Shown here: positions 8,873 to 18,307 of the stretch, in pieces
How positions within the stretch are numbered: the first letter of the stretch is position 1
Layout: every line of letters starts with the position of its first letter
NCBI GenBank assembly: GCA_016212105.1
Contig: JACRHJ010000038.1
Coordinates: 35,256-99,255 of the forward strand
Direction: 5' to 3'
DNA length: 64,000 nt
Source of the DNA: Nitrospirota bacterium
GTDB lineage: Bacteria; Nitrospirota; JACRHJ01
Program-made: the position numbers and the translations under genes
Notes under the pieces: generated by a model
Told to the model about the DNA's origin: nothing
Seen by the model: only the letters and a program-made list of their open reading frames with translations
The model's database searches: none

Positions 8873-8910
8873 GAAGTTTTTGGGCCGCCTTTTTTCAAAA
8901 AGGCGGGGTT
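8873..8910 (-). repeat. Family D repeat, short form
   Basis: On the minus strand CCCCGCCTTTTTG pairs with AAAAAAGGCGG, followed by CCCAAAAACTTCC. Short copies are also at 16841 and 51518. It lies just upstream of the FG-GAP start. Confidence 0.8.
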
Positions 8911-9017
8911 TATCTGCATGCACGGGTTTAGTCCAGATGTTATCCATAACCGGCCCGCGCCCCGGCGGTTTTGTATGTTTCAAGTATACCAAATAATGCC
9001 CGGCGATGTCTTTCGTC

Positions 9018-9046
9018 TTGACTTGCGACCCGGATTGTCTGAAAAT
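9018..9046 (+). promoter_or_regulatory. Candidate promoter for the TPR lipoprotein gene
   Basis: TTGACT at 9018-9023 and GAAAAT at 9041-9046 with a 17-base spacer. The -10 matches the consensus at four of six bases. Expected start is about 30 bases before the ATG at 9083. Confidence 0.35.
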
Positions 9047-9082
9047 AGCAAAACGCTGAAACCAATAAACTTGGAGGTATAC

Positions 9083-9625
9083 ATGAAGAGGATATTCTTT
9101 GCGTTATTGTCTCTCGCATTGGCGATGTCCATGGTTTCCGGCTGCGGCAAGGGGCCGTCGAAGCCCGCCGACCAGTACTTCGACGAGGGCGCGGCCCTGA
9201 TGAAGCAGGGCAAGCAGAAGGAGGCGCTCGCCGCCGTCGAGGACGGCCTCAAGGCGGCCCCGGACAGCCCGCGCGGCTGGTTCTACAAGGGGAACGTCCT
9301 GTTCTCGATGGGCAGGAAGGAAGAGGCGGTTGCGGCCTACGACAAGGTCATCGAGCTCGACCCGCACAACGCGCAGCCATACTACAACAAGGGCACCGCG
9401 CTCGCGGGGCTGGGACGCGACGAGGAGGCGGTAGACGCCTTCACGAGGGCGACCCAGATGGACCCGAAGCACGCCAAGGCTTACAACAACATGGCGCTGG
9501 TCCTGGGCAAGCTCGGACGCAACGACGAGGCCAGGACGGCCTTCGCCAGGGCGGAGGAGCTGGACCCGAGCCTCAAGGCCCCGGCCGTTGATGCCGCCGG
9601 CGCGAACGTCATCAAGGTCAAATAG
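9083..9625 (+). CDS. TPR-repeat lipoprotein
   Basis: 180 aa; ATG at 9083 preceded by GGAGG at 9073-9077. The N-terminus is a lipoprotein signal with lipobox MVSGC (Cys about residue 21). Four TPR units follow (about residues 28-165), with signatures such as GWFYKGNVLFSMGRKEEAV and AYNNMALVLGKLGRNDEA. It should be anchored in the inner or outer membrane and act as a protein-interaction scaffold. Partner unknown; three other TPR proteins are in the window. Confidence 0.85.
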   Translation: MKRIFFALLSLALAMSMVSGCGKGPSKPADQYFDEGAALMKQGKQKEALAAVEDGLKAAPDSPRGWFYKGNVLFSMGRKEEAVAAYDKVIELDPHNAQPYYNKGTALAGLGRDEEAVDAFTRATQMDPKHAKAYNNMALVLGKLGRNDEARTAFARAEELDPSLKAPAVDAAGANVIKVK

Positions 9626-9635
9626 CCGGACCAGT

Positions 9636-9807
9636 ATTAAACCGGCAATAAAATAGGCATACTTCCTGGACCCCGTGTCAAGCACGGGGCGACGAACAAG
9701 CACACGTCATTCCCGCCCCGGCTTTAGGCATACCGGGGTAAACTCCAGCGGGAATCCAGAGACTTTTCTTACTTCGCATGGCTTGCATATAATGCTGCCG
9801 GATTAAT
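9636..9807. mobile_element. MITE-like element, copy 1 (172 bp)
   Basis: Bounded by near-perfect 12-bp terminal inverted repeats (ATTAAACCGGCA left, TGCCGGATTAAT right). The same order of internal blocks (CTTCCTGGACCC, GTGTCAAGCACGGGG, GACGAACAAGCAC, GACTTTTCTT, TTGCATATAATG) is found in the copy at 31984-32127; they differ mainly in the central palindrome, which is 28 bases longer here. No coding capacity. It ends 13 bases before the next gene and carries a TATAAT at 9788-9793, 27 bases before that ATG. Confidence 0.7.
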
Positions 9808-9820
9808 ATCGGGGACACGC

Positions 9821-11215
9821 ATGAGCGCAAAAAGGAAGGTCTTGATAGCGGCCGGCGTGCTCGTATTTCTGGCCGGGCTCGGCGGGTTGTCATACTATGC
9901 CGGCGTGGGTCTTTTCCTCGGCCAGCAGGGCAAGGAGTACGACAGGCTGTGCGGCGACGGGAAGTACAAAGAGGCCGCGTCCGTCATGGACAAGGCCATC
10001 GAGATGGACCCCGACGACCCCGAACTCCATTACAACAAGGCATACGCCCTGTACATGCTCGACATGCACAAGGAGGCGCTTGCCGAGTACGACGCCTCGC
10101 TCAGGCTCGAACCGGATGACAAGGACTCCCACTCCGGCCGGGCGGACACGCTTTTCAGCCTCGGCCGGTACAAGGAGGCCCTTGCCGCGTACAGGAAGGC
10201 GGAGGAGCTTGGCTGTACATGCTACGACACTTTCCTGAATGCGGGCATCTGCCTGACACAGCTCGGCCGGGACAAGGAGGCGCTCGCCGCCTTCGACAAG
10301 GCCATCGACAACGACCCGTGCAGCGTGGCCGGCTATACCGAAAAGGCCCGCGCGCTCGGCAGGCTGGGCAGGCACGCGGAGGCCGTCCCGGTCATAGACA
10401 GGGCGATCGACGCGGACTCCGACGACGCGAGGCTGTACGAGCTGAAGGGCGACGCCCTTGCAAGGCTCGGGAGCCTTGAGGAGGCGGCCAAACAGTACGA
10501 CAAGTCCATAGTCGTCGACGAGGAGGCGTCCTGGGTATACCTCAAGAAGGCGGGCGTCCTGACAAGGCTCGGCAGGGTGGACGAGGCCCTCACGGAATAC
10601 GACGCCGCAATTAAGAAGTACCCGGCCAACTTCCAGCTCTACGGCGCGAAGGCCAGGGCGCTGCTGAGGCTCGGACGGGAGCGTGACGCGCTCAAGGTCT
10701 TCGACGACGCCCTGAAGGCGAACCCGGATAGCGCCTGGCCGCTTACAGCGAAGGCGGACATGCTGGCCAGGCTCGGCAGGCACAGGGAGGCGCTCGCCCT
10801 TTTAGACAAGGCGCTCGCGGTGGACCCGGAGAACTCATGGACGCTGAACGTCAAGGGGTACGCCCTCGTCGCCCTCAAACGCAACGACGACGCGCTCGCC
10901 TGCATAGAGAGCGCCCTCAAGCTCGAACCGGACTCTCGGAGCCTTATCACCAGCAAGGCCTACTTCCTGCTTGAACGCGGGAAAGACGGCGACGCGGAGT
11001 CCGCCCGCGTCATGCTCGAAAAACTGCTCGCGGAGGATAAAAAGGACGAGGAGGCCGTATATGCCTTCGCCATGCTCGGCAGGAAGGACGAGATGCTCGC
11101 CCTGATAAAGACCCTCGCCGGGGACGACCCTGACTTCAGGGAGTCGTGCCGCATAGACCCAGAGTTCGGACCATACAGGGGCGACCCCGCATTCATCGCG
11201 CTCGTAAAGGAATAA
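9821..11215 (+). CDS. Membrane-anchored TPR protein
   Basis: 464 aa. An N-terminal transmembrane anchor (about residues 7-34, VLIAAGVLVFLAGLGGLSYY) is followed by about eleven TPR units to residue ~400, typically ALxRLGRxxEALxxxDKALAxDPxS. The C-terminus (about 440-464) has DPEFGPYRGDPAFIALV, a tail also seen in the TPR protein at 50305-51501. Likely scaffold facing the periplasm. Its stop codon touches the ATG of the symporter gene, so the two are co-transcribed and may work together. The upstream MITE-like element may supply the promoter. Confidence 0.85.
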   Translation: MSAKRKVLIAAGVLVFLAGLGGLSYYAGVGLFLGQQGKEYDRLCGDGKYKEAASVMDKAIEMDPDDPELHYNKAYALYMLDMHKEALAEYDASLRLEPDDKDSHSGRADTLFSLGRYKEALAAYRKAEELGCTCYDTFLNAGICLTQLGRDKEALAAFDKAIDNDPCSVAGYTEKARALGRLGRHAEAVPVIDRAIDADSDDARLYELKGDALARLGSLEEAAKQYDKSIVVDEEASWVYLKKAGVLTRLGRVDEALTEYDAAIKKYPANFQLYGAKARALLRLGRERDALKVFDDALKANPDSAWPLTAKADMLARLGRHREALALLDKALAVDPENSWTLNVKGYALVALKRNDDALACIESALKLEPDSRSLITSKAYFLLERGKDGDAESARVMLEKLLAEDKKDEEAVYAFAMLGRKDEMLALIKTLAGDDPDFRESCRIDPEFGPYRGDPAFIALVKE

Positions 11216-12958
11216 ATGACGCTCACAATACTCGACTGGTCGATCATAGCCGCCTTCATGGCCGCGTCCATCGCAATCGGCGTGCTCTACACGAAGAAGG
11301 CGTCCTCGTCCACGGACGAGTTCTTCCTCTCCGGCCGCAACATGCCGTGGTGGCTCGCCGGTACGTCCATGGTAGCGACGACGTTCTCGTCGGACACCCC
11401 GCTCTACATCACGGCGCTGATACGCACAAAGGGCATATACGAGAACTGGCAGTGGTGGTGCTTCCTGCTGTCCGGGATGCTGTCCGTCTTCTTCTTCGCG
11501 CGGCTGTGGCGCAGGGCGGGTGTCGTGACGGACGTCGAGCTGACCGAGATGCGGTACTCCGGCCCGGAGGCGGCGGCGCTCCGGGGCTTCCGCGCGCTTT
11601 ACTTCTCCGTCGCCATACACACCATCATCAAGGCCCAGGTCATACTCGCTATGGCCAAGATAATGGACGTCTTCTTCGGGATGGGTAAGTGGGAGGCGGT
11701 GCTCATATCGTCCTCGGTGACCATCTTCTACTCGATGCTGTCCGGCTTCTGGGGCGTTATACTGACGGACTTCATGCAGTTCATCGTCGCGATGGCCGGG
11801 GCTATCGTCCTCGCGTGGATCGCGGTAGATTCCGTCGGCGGGCTGGGCGGCATAGAGGGCAGGATCGCCGAGATGTACCCCGCGTCCAACTACACCGACT
11901 TCTTCCCGCCGATGGGCGGCGAGATGTTCGGCCCGGCCGCGCTGACGTTCATCGCGTACATGGGGATGTCGTGGTGGTCGAAGTACTCGTCCGACGGCGG
12001 CGGCGTTGTAGTGCAGAGGATGGCGTCCTGCAAGGACGAGAGAAACGCGCTCCTCGGCACGCTGTTCTTCAACATAGCGAACTACGCGGTGCGCTCCTGG
12101 CCGTGGATACTCACCGGCCTCGCGTCTCTGCTTCTGTACCCGGTGGTCGCGGGCGAGGACCCGGAGGTGGTCTACCCGAGGATGGTAGTGGACCTGATGT
12201 CGCCCGGCATGAAGGGGCTGATGGTCGCGTCCTTCTTCGCAGCGTTCATGTCCACCATCAGCACATACCTGAACCTCTCGTCCGCGTACTTCGTGAACGA
12301 CTTCTACAGGCGGTTCGTGAAGAAGGACGAGACGGAGCGGCATTACGTCAACGCGGGCCGCTGGGCGACCCTCGTACTGTCGGCGGTAACCGCCTACGTC
12401 GCATACCAGGCGACCTCCATCGTCGGGATATTCAAGTTCCTGATAGCCTTCGGGAGCGGCACCGGGCTGGTCTACCTGGTCCGGTGGTACTGGTGGCGGG
12501 TGAATGCGTGGAGCGAGATCTCGGCGATGCTGGCCTCGACCGTGGTGTCGATCGTGCTGTACACGAACCCGGCGTTTACCGACATGCCGTTCTACGAGAG
12601 GCTGTACCTTATCATATCCATCTCGACGTGCATCTGGGTCGTGGTGACGCTCCTGACCAAGCCGACTGATGAGGCGAAGCTTATCGAGTTCTACAAGAGG
12701 GCCGCGCCGGGCGGGCCGGGCTGGAAGCACATCGAGTCCAAGATTACCGACCCGCACCAGAGGGGCAAGTCGATCGCGGGCGACGTGATACACTTCTTCC
12801 TCGGCACCGTGATGGTCTACGGGTACACCCTCGGCGTCGGGAAGCTGCTCCTCGGCCACGCGCCGGAGGGCGTGTTCTACCTGCTCGCGGCGATTGTCTC
12901 GACCGTCCTGCTGTATACCGGGCTGACCAAGAGGGGGTGGGGGAGGGTGTATGAATAG
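11216..12958 (+). CDS. Sodium:solute symporter (SSS family)
   Basis: 580 aa with about 13-14 hydrophobic helices. Family features: SSSTDEFFLSGRNMPWWLAG in the first loop, MVATTFSSDTP and later MVASFFAAFMSTISTYLNLS. Members import sugars, amino acids, or organic acids with Na+. The substrate cannot be read from sequence; the WW and long cytoplasmic loops resemble uncharacterised SSS branches. The ATG directly follows the TAA of the TPR gene, and the next small membrane gene overlaps its end by 8 bases. Confidence 0.88.
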   Translation: MTLTILDWSIIAAFMAASIAIGVLYTKKASSSTDEFFLSGRNMPWWLAGTSMVATTFSSDTPLYITALIRTKGIYENWQWWCFLLSGMLSVFFFARLWRRAGVVTDVELTEMRYSGPEAAALRGFRALYFSVAIHTIIKAQVILAMAKIMDVFFGMGKWEAVLISSSVTIFYSMLSGFWGVILTDFMQFIVAMAGAIVLAWIAVDSVGGLGGIEGRIAEMYPASNYTDFFPPMGGEMFGPAALTFIAYMGMSWWSKYSSDGGGVVVQRMASCKDERNALLGTLFFNIANYAVRSWPWILTGLASLLLYPVVAGEDPEVVYPRMVVDLMSPGMKGLMVASFFAAFMSTISTYLNLSSAYFVNDFYRRFVKKDETERHYVNAGRWATLVLSAVTAYVAYQATSIVGIFKFLIAFGSGTGLVYLVRWYWWRVNAWSEISAMLASTVVSIVLYTNPAFTDMPFYERLYLIISISTCIWVVVTLLTKPTDEAKLIEFYKRAAPGGPGWKHIESKITDPHQRGKSIAGDVIHFFLGTVMVYGYTLGVGKLLLGHAPEGVFYLLAAIVSTVLLYTGLTKRGWGRVYE

Positions 12959-13214
12959 GAGCGCACTCCTGCTCACTCTTTACATAGTAGTTGCTATTGC
13001 CCTTACTTATGGCTTGTATGTAGAAGGAACATATACTCTGTACTGCTGGTGGTCATCAAGTTTCCCAGATAATATGTACGCTGAGCAAAATGAAAGCGTA
13101 GGTAACTTTTCATTCGCAATAACTGCCGCAATATGTATTGCCTTGTTGCTTGTTCTTTACAAAGCCATCGCACAGGCAAGGGGACTGTTCAGTAAAAAGA
13201 ACTACAACTCATAG
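12951..13214 (+). CDS. Small two-helix membrane protein, AT-rich, unknown
   Basis: 87 aa with hydrophobic helices near residues 5-22 and 52-72, separated by an acidic/aromatic loop (YCWWSSSFPDNMYAEQNES). ATG at 12951 overlaps the end of the symporter gene by 8 bases and is preceded by GGGAGG. Codon use is clearly more AT-rich than the symporter gene. It may be an accessory subunit of the symporter or a recent arrival; no family recognised. Confidence 0.6.
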   Translation: MNRSALLLTLYIVVAIALTYGLYVEGTYTLYCWWSSSFPDNMYAEQNESVGNFSFAITAAICIALLLVLYKAIAQARGLFSKKNYNS

Positions 13215-13240
13215 CCGTCATTCCCGCAAAGCCGGGAATC
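13215..13240 (+). repeat. Family B hairpin
   Basis: GTCATTCCCGCAAAGCCGGGAATCC, the dRS3-like form ATTCCCG...CGGGAAT. No T run follows, so it is not called a terminator. Confidence 0.65.
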
Positions 13241-13296
13241 CGGCGAGTTTATACTTTCCATGTGTAGCGCAAGAGAAAGAACCGAATGATACTCTA

Positions 13297-13325
13297 TTGA
13301 CATTTTCGTGGCTATGGTGTATAAG
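13297..13325 (+). promoter_or_regulatory. Sigma70 promoter of the VapBC operon
   Basis: TTGACA (13297-13302), 17-base spacer, TATAAG (13320-13325). Expected start near 13332. Two copies of ATGTGTAG (13329-13336 and 13343-13350), 14 bases apart, lie over the start region and could be the autoregulatory operator. Confidence 0.75.
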
Positions 13326-13365
13326 TGTATGTGTAGCTTTGGATGTGTAGTGCTGGAGGTATAGC

Positions 13366-13605
13366 ATGAAACGAGTGAACATACTGCTTGAAGAAGAAGA
13401 CGTGCGCTACCTGAAGAAGAAGGCCGAGCGCGAAAAGAAGCGCGGCATCTCTGCCGTCATCAGGGAGTACATCGCAAGCGATAAGTCTCCGAAAAAGATG
13501 GAGAAGGACGACCCTATATTTGACATCATCGGCATCGGCAAGGGTGACGGAAAGGTTACGTCGGAGAACTACGAGGAGTTTCTCTACGGCAGGAAGGCGC
13601 TATGA
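13366..13605 (+). CDS. vapB: VapB-type antitoxin (ribbon-helix-helix-like)
   Basis: 79 aa; GGAGG at 13355-13359. The N-terminus MKRVNILLEEEDVRYLKKKA and the helix RGISAVIREYI fit a ribbon-helix-helix DNA-binding antitoxin. The C-terminal half (KMEKDDPIFDIIGIGKGDG) is the expected toxin-binding tail. The end overlaps the toxin ATG by 4 bases (ATGA). It should neutralise VapC and repress the operon. Confidence 0.82.
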   Translation: MKRVNILLEEEDVRYLKKKAEREKKRGISAVIREYIASDKSPKKMEKDDPIFDIIGIGKGDGKVTSENYEEFLYGRKAL

Positions 13606-14000
13606 AGCGTATCTTCGTGGATACGTCCGGCTGGTATGCGCTACTTGATGGGGATGACCCAAACCATTCAGCCGCGACCGCGTGGTTCAAGGAAAACAAG
13701 TATCCGCTTATTACCTGCAACCACGTCTTTTCCGAAACGTTGACCCTTGTCAAATACAGGCTTGGACATGAACAGGCCGAGACCTTCGGCGGCAAGCTTA
13801 GGGTAAGCCGGTCCGTATTGCTCTATCGGGTTGAAGCAGAGGAAGAAGAGGCCGCATGGGCACTCTTCACAAAATACTCGGACAAACAGTTCAGCTTCGT
13901 GGACTGCATAAGCTTTGCCGTCATGCACAGCCTGAAGGTCAAGGATGCCTTGGCATTCGACAAGCATTTCCGGCAGGCTGGCTTCAACATGGTGCCATAA
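13602..14000 (+). CDS. vapC: VapC-type PIN-domain ribonuclease toxin
   Basis: 132 aa. PIN-domain acidic residues are visible: D7 (FVDTSGW), E45 (VFSETL), D101 (SFVDCISF) and D120 (AFDKHF), all positioned as in active VapC RNases. Such toxins cleave tRNA or rRNA with Mg2+. Overlaps the antitoxin gene by 4 bases. It ends one base before the uvrA stop on the other strand, with no terminator between, so the transcripts converge. Confidence 0.86.
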   Translation: MKRIFVDTSGWYALLDGDDPNHSAATAWFKENKYPLITCNHVFSETLTLVKYRLGHEQAETFGGKLRVSRSVLLYRVEAEEEEAAWALFTKYSDKQFSFVDCISFAVMHSLKVKDALAFDKHFRQAGFNMVP

Positions 14001-14001
14001 C

Positions 14002-16806
14002 CTACAAAACCTTCTTCAAAAAATCCCCCGTATAAGACCACTTGACCTTCGCTATGTCCTCCGGCGTGCCGGTGGCGATAACCTCGCCGCCAGCGTCGCC
14101 GCCCTCGGGGCCCAGGTCTATCACGTGGTCGGCCGTCTTTATCACGTCGAGGTTGTGCTCGATGACGATAACGGTGTTCCCGCCGTCCACCAGTCGGCCA
14201 AGCACGTCGAGGAGCTTCTGTATGTCCGCGAAGTGCAGCCCCGTCGTCGGCTCGTCGAGGATGTAAAGCGTCCTGCCGGTGCTGCGCTTGGACAGCTCCT
14301 TCGAAAGCTTCACCCGCTGCGCCTCGCCGCCGGAAAGCGTCGTCGCCGACTGCCCGAGCGTTATGTAGCCCAGCCCCACCTCGTTTATCGTTACAAGCTT
14401 GTTGTGTATGGCAGGTATGTTCTCGAAGAACTCCAGCGCCTCGGACACGGTCATCTCAAGGACCTCAGAGATGTTCTTGCCCTTGTACCGGATATCGAGA
14501 GTCTCGCGGTTGTAACGACGGCCCTTGCATACGTCGCAGGTGACGAAGACGTCCGGCAGGAAGTGCATCTCGATCTTTATCAGGCCGTCGCCCTGGCAGG
14601 CCTCGCACCGGCCGCCCTTGACGTTGAAGCTGTACCGCCCCGGCTTGTACCCCCGCATACGCGAGTCCGGCACCTGCGCGAACAGCTCGCGTATGTGCGT
14701 GAACAGCCCGGTATAGGTCGCGGGGTTCGAGCGCGGCGTCCGGCCTATGGGCGACTGGTCTATGTCGATTATCTTGTCCACCTTGTCGAGGCCGGTGATG
14801 TCGTCGCAGGCCCCGGCCTTCTCAAGCGAGCGGTAGAACCTCTGCGCGAGAGTCTTGTACAGGACCTCGAGCACGAGCGTGCTCTTGCCGGAGCCGGATA
14901 CCCCGGTCACGCAAGTCAAGACGCCGAGCGGGAATTTCACGTCCACGTCCTTGAGGTTGTTCTCACGGGCCTTCTTTATGGTGATGAAGCCGTGGGGCTT
15001 CCTGCGTTTCAGGGGCACCGGTATCTTCATCCGGCCTGAGAGGTACTTGCCCGTGAGCGAGTTTTTGTCCGCCATTATCTGCTTGGGCGTACCCGCCGCG
15101 ACGACGTACCCGCCGTGCACTCCCGCGCCCGGCCCCATGTCTATGACGTAGTCCGCGCGCATAATCGTCTCGTCGTCGTGCTCGACGACCAGCACGGTGT
15201 TGCCGACGTCGCGGAGCGACAGAAGCGTCCCGAGCAGCCGCTCGTTGTCCCGCTGGTGCAGCCCGATGCTCGGCTCGTCGAGGATGTACAGCACGCCCAT
15301 GAGCGAGGAGCCTATCTGGGTGGCGAGCCTTATCCTCTCCGCCTCGCCTCCGGAGAGCGTGGACGCCCGCCGGTCGAGGGTCAGGTAGTCCAGCCCTACG
15401 TTTATAAGGAAGCCGAGACGCTCCCGGACCTCCTTGAGTATCTTCTGGGCTATGAACGCCTCTTTCTCGGTAAGCTCAAGCCCGTCGAAGAACGAACGCG
15501 CGGCCTTCACCGAAAGCCGGGAGGCCTCCGAGATGTTCCTGCCGCCGACCTTTATAGAGAGCGACTCCTTGCGCAGGCGGTCCCCGCCGCAGGACGGGCA
15601 CGGGTGCGCTCCCATGTACTCCTCGATCTCCTCGCGGATGTACGCCGACTCTGTCTCCCTGTACCGCCTGCCGAGGTTGCCCACCACGCCCTCGAAGTCG
15701 CGCGTGTAGAACTGCTTCCTGCCGTCCCGGATGAACCAGAATTTTATGGGTTCCTCAGAACCATATAATACAGCGTCCTGCACCTTCTTCGGCAGTTTCT
15801 TCCACGGAGTGTTGAGCGAGAACTCGTAGTGCTCCGCCAGCGCTTCGAGTATCTGGTAGTAGAACACCGACGTCCGCTTCGACCAGGGCTTCACCGCGCC
15901 GTCCCGGATGGATATGTCCCTGTTCGGGACGACCAGGTCCGGGTCGATGTCCATCTTCACGCCGAGCCCGTCGCAGGCCGGGCAGGCCCCGTGCGGGTTG
16001 TTGAACGAGAACATCCTGGGCACCATCTCAGGGTAGGAGATGCCGCACTCGACGCAGGCGAGCTTCTCGGAGAACAGCACGTCCCCACCGTCCGCGAGGC
16101 TCGCGACCACTATCCCCTCGGACAGCTTCAGCGCGACCTCGACCGAGTCCGCGAGCCGCTTCTCTATGCCCTCCTTCATCACCAGCCTGTCGATTACGAC
16201 CTCTATGGTGTGCTTCTTGTTCTTCTCAAGCGCGATGTCCTCGGCGAGGTCTATGAGCTTCCCGTCGACGCGCGCCCGGACGTAGCCCTGCTTGCGCATG
16301 TCGAGCAGCTCTTTCCTGTACTCGCCCTTCCTCCCCCGCACTATCGGCGCGAGGATGGACAGCTTCGTCCCGGCGGGCATAGCCATAACCTGGTCGACCA
16401 TCTGGGACACCGTCTGCGACGTTATCTCCTTGCCGCAGCTGTAGCAGTAGGGGTGGCCGATGCGGGCGTACAAAAGGCGGAGGTAGTCGTATATCTCCGT
16501 GACCGTGCCGACGGTCGAGCGCGGGTTCTTGGACGTCGTCTTCTGCTCTATGGATATGGCCGGGGACAGCCCCTCAATGGAGTCCACGTCCGGCTTGTCC
16601 ATCTGCTCCAGGAACTGACGCGCGTAGGCCGACAGAGACTCGACATAGCGGCGCTGCCCCTCGGCGTATATCGTGTCGAACGCGAGCGACGACTTCCCGC
16701 TGCCGGACAACCCGGTGATGACCACCAGCCTGTCGCGCGGTATCTCGACGTCGATGTTCTTGAGGTTGTGCTCGCGCGCGCCCTTGATTACAAGCTTGTC
16801 CTGCAT
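14002..16806 (-). CDS. uvrA: UvrABC excinuclease subunit A
   Basis: 934 aa, usual family length. Two ABC ATPase modules: Walker [20 protein letters not shown] near residue 31 and [16 protein letters not shown] near residue 640; signatures [12 protein letters not shown] and [12 protein letters not shown]; Walker [10 protein letters not shown] and ILDEPTTGL. Zinc sites CVECG...CPACDGLG and CEACQGDG...CDVCKGRR. It recognises bulky DNA lesions and loads UvrB. The gene stands alone; GGAGTG precedes the ATG. No LexA-like box was recognised upstream. Confidence 0.97.
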   Translation of the reverse strand: MQDKLVIKGAREHNLKNIDVEIPRDRLVVITGLSGSGKSSLAFDTIYAEGQRRYVESLSAYARQFLEQMDKPDVDSIEGLSPAISIEQKTTSKNPRSTVGTVTEIYDYLRLLYARIGHPYCYSCGKEITSQTVSQMVDQVMAMPAGTKLSILAPIVRGRKGEYRKELLDMRKQGYVRARVDGKLIDLAEDIALEKNKKHTIEVVIDRLVMKEGIEKRLADSVEVALKLSEGIVVASLADGGDVLFSEKLACVECGISYPEMVPRMFSFNNPHGACPACDGLGVKMDIDPDLVVPNRDISIRDGAVKPWSKRTSVFYYQILEALAEHYEFSLNTPWKKLPKKVQDAVLYGSEEPIKFWFIRDGRKQFYTRDFEGVVGNLGRRYRETESAYIREEIEEYMGAHPCPSCGGDRLRKESLSIKVGGRNISEASRLSVKAARSFFDGLELTEKEAFIAQKILKEVRERLGFLINVGLDYLTLDRRASTLSGGEAERIRLATQIGSSLMGVLYILDEPSIGLHQRDNERLLGTLLSLRDVGNTVLVVEHDDETIMRADYVIDMGPGAGVHGGYVVAAGTPKQIMADKNSLTGKYLSGRMKIPVPLKRRKPHGFITIKKARENNLKDVDVKFPLGVLTCVTGVSGSGKSTLVLEVLYKTLAQRFYRSLEKAGACDDITGLDKVDKIIDIDQSPIGRTPRSNPATYTGLFTHIRELFAQVPDSRMRGYKPGRYSFNVKGGRCEACQGDGLIKIEMHFLPDVFVTCDVCKGRRYNRETLDIRYKGKNISEVLEMTVSEALEFFENIPAIHNKLVTINEVGLGYITLGQSATTLSGGEAQRVKLSKELSKRSTGRTLYILDEPTTGLHFADIQKLLDVLGRLVDGGNTVIVIEHNLDVIKTADHVIDLGPEGGDAGGEVIATGTPEDIAKVKWSYTGDFLKKVL

Positions 16807-16840
16807 TTAAAACACTCCAGACTAAGTCAACGCCAAGGCA

Positions 16841-17032
16841 AAGTCCCGCCTCTTTGTAAAGAGGCGGCCCAGAAACTTTTGTGAGTAGCAAACAGATCCG
16901 CTTGTCATTCTGAGCGAAGCGAAGAATCTGCCTGTATATTAATGGTCTGGCCTCGACCAAATTGTAGGGGCCGACCATCGTGTCGGCCCTGTTTTATGCC
17001 TTAGTGTAGGGGCGGGTCCCCGTGCCCGCCCT
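16841..17032 (+). repeat. Composite repeat D - C - A - A
   Basis: Short D hairpin at 16841-16885, family C (CATTCTGAGCGAAGCGAAG) at 16903-16940, A with core CCGACC/GTCGG at 16963-16990 and A with core CGGGTCC/CCCGCC at 17005-17032. The same D-C-A order and orientation recurs at 51518-51682. The remaining part of the 16807-17191 gap shows only a GC-rich run and an AT-rich stretch near 17115; no gene is visible. Confidence 0.8.
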
Positions 17033-17191
17033 GCCTCGCGTTATTCAACCGTCTCCCCGTCGCCAATCGCGATGGGGCAGGGGGTGAGCGAGGTCTCCGC
17101 ACACGTCTGCCGAACTGTTAATTTTATCACTTATGGGATGGGATATGCAAGATGAATAAGAAGGGGGTAATACGGGTGAAATGGGCGGCGG

Positions 17192-18307
17192 CTACAGGGC
17201 CGCCCTGCGGACGGGGAGAGACGCCGTCCAGCGCATGCACTGCCTTACTACCTCGTCGGCTATGTCGTCCAGCGGCATGACCCTGTCCACGCAGCCTCGC
17301 TTGACCGCCTCGGCCGGCATGCCGTACACCACGCAGGTCGCCTCGTCCTGCGCGATGTTGTACGCGCCGGCCTGCTTCATCTCCAGCATGCCGCGCGCGC
17401 CGTCGTCGCCCATCCCGGTCATGATGACGCCGACCGCGTTCCTGCCCGCGTACCGGGCGGCCGAGCGGAACAGGACGTCCACGGACGGCCTGTGGCGGCA
17501 GACGAACGGCCCGTCCTTGACCTGGACGAAATACGAGGCCCCGCTCCTCTTGAGGAGCGTGTGGCGGTTGCCGGGCGCGATCAGCGCGCGTCCGCGTATG
17601 ACGGAGTCGCCGTCCTCCGCCTCCTTGACGTTGATGTTGCACAGCCCGTCGAGCCTCTTCGCCAGGGCCTCCGTGAACTTCTCCGGCATGTGCTGCACTA
17701 TGACCATCCCAGGCGCGTCGTAGGGCAGGGTTTCGAGGAAGACACGGAGCGCCTCCGTCCCGCCGGTGGACGCGCCTACCACCACGACCTTCTCGGTGGT
17801 CTCCGCCATCGCGCCGGGCGCGGGACGGGGCAGCACCGCGTCCGCCGTCAGCTTGGGGACGTTCATCGGCCGCCTCGGGATGAGCTTGACGACCTTGGAC
17901 ATGGCGGCCGCCTTGACCGCGTCGCATATCCTTACCCTGGACTCTTCGAGGAAGCTCCTCGCGCCGAGCCTCGGCTTCGATATGATGTCCACCGCGCCGT
18001 ACTCGAGCGCCCGAAGCGTCGTCTCGCATCCCTTCCCGGTGAGGCTCGAGCATATTATCACCGGGATGGGATGCTGCGTCATCAGTTTCTGGAGGAACGT
18101 TATGCCGTCCATGCGAGGCATCTCGACGTCGAGCATCATGACGTCCGGGACGGCGGCCTTGAGCGCCTCGGCCGCGTAAAACGGGTCGCGCGCCGCCGCT
18201 ATTACCTCTATACAGGGGTCGCCCGCGAGCACGTCCGTGAGCGTCCTCCTGACCACGGCCGAGTCGTCCACGACCATGACGGTAATCTTCTTCGCCGCGC
18301 CCGCCAT
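17192..18307 (-). CDS. cheB: Chemotaxis protein-glutamate methylesterase/deamidase CheB
   Basis: 371 aa from the ATG at 18307, which shares one base with the cheD stop codon (TGATG). N-terminal receiver domain ([10 protein letters not shown], phospho-Asp in [10 protein letters not shown]), linker, then the methylesterase domain with its catalytic triad: Ser in VGASTGG, His in VQHMPEKF and Asp in MTGMGDDGA. It removes methyl groups from chemoreceptors when phosphorylated by CheA. Last gene of the chemotaxis operon. A 7-bp GC stem lies at the stop codon but has only a weak T run. Confidence 0.96.
   Translation of the reverse strand: MAGAAKKITVMVVDDSAVVRRTLTDVLAGDPCIEVIAAARDPFYAAEALKAAVPDVMMLDVEMPRMDGITFLQKLMTQHPIPVIICSSLTGKGCETTLRALEYGAVDIISKPRLGARSFLEESRVRICDAVKAAAMSKVVKLIPRRPMNVPKLTADAVLPRPAPGAMAETTEKVVVVGASTGGTEALRVFLETLPYDAPGMVIVQHMPEKFTEALAKRLDGLCNINVKEAEDGDSVIRGRALIAPGNRHTLLKRSGASYFVQVKDGPFVCRHRPSVDVLFRSAARYAGRNAVGVIMTGMGDDGARGMLEMKQAGAYNIAQDEATCVVYGMPAEAVKRGCVDRVMPLDDIADEVVRQCMRWTASLPVRRAAL

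Noticed and set aside
10835..12976. 713-codon antisense open frame opposite the TPR and symporter genes
   Set aside because: Low-complexity Arg/His/Gly-rich translation, no ribosome site; shadow of the real genes.
13138..13350. 70-codon open frame between the small membrane gene and VapB
   Set aside because: It runs through a family B hairpin and the VapBC promoter and has no ribosome site.
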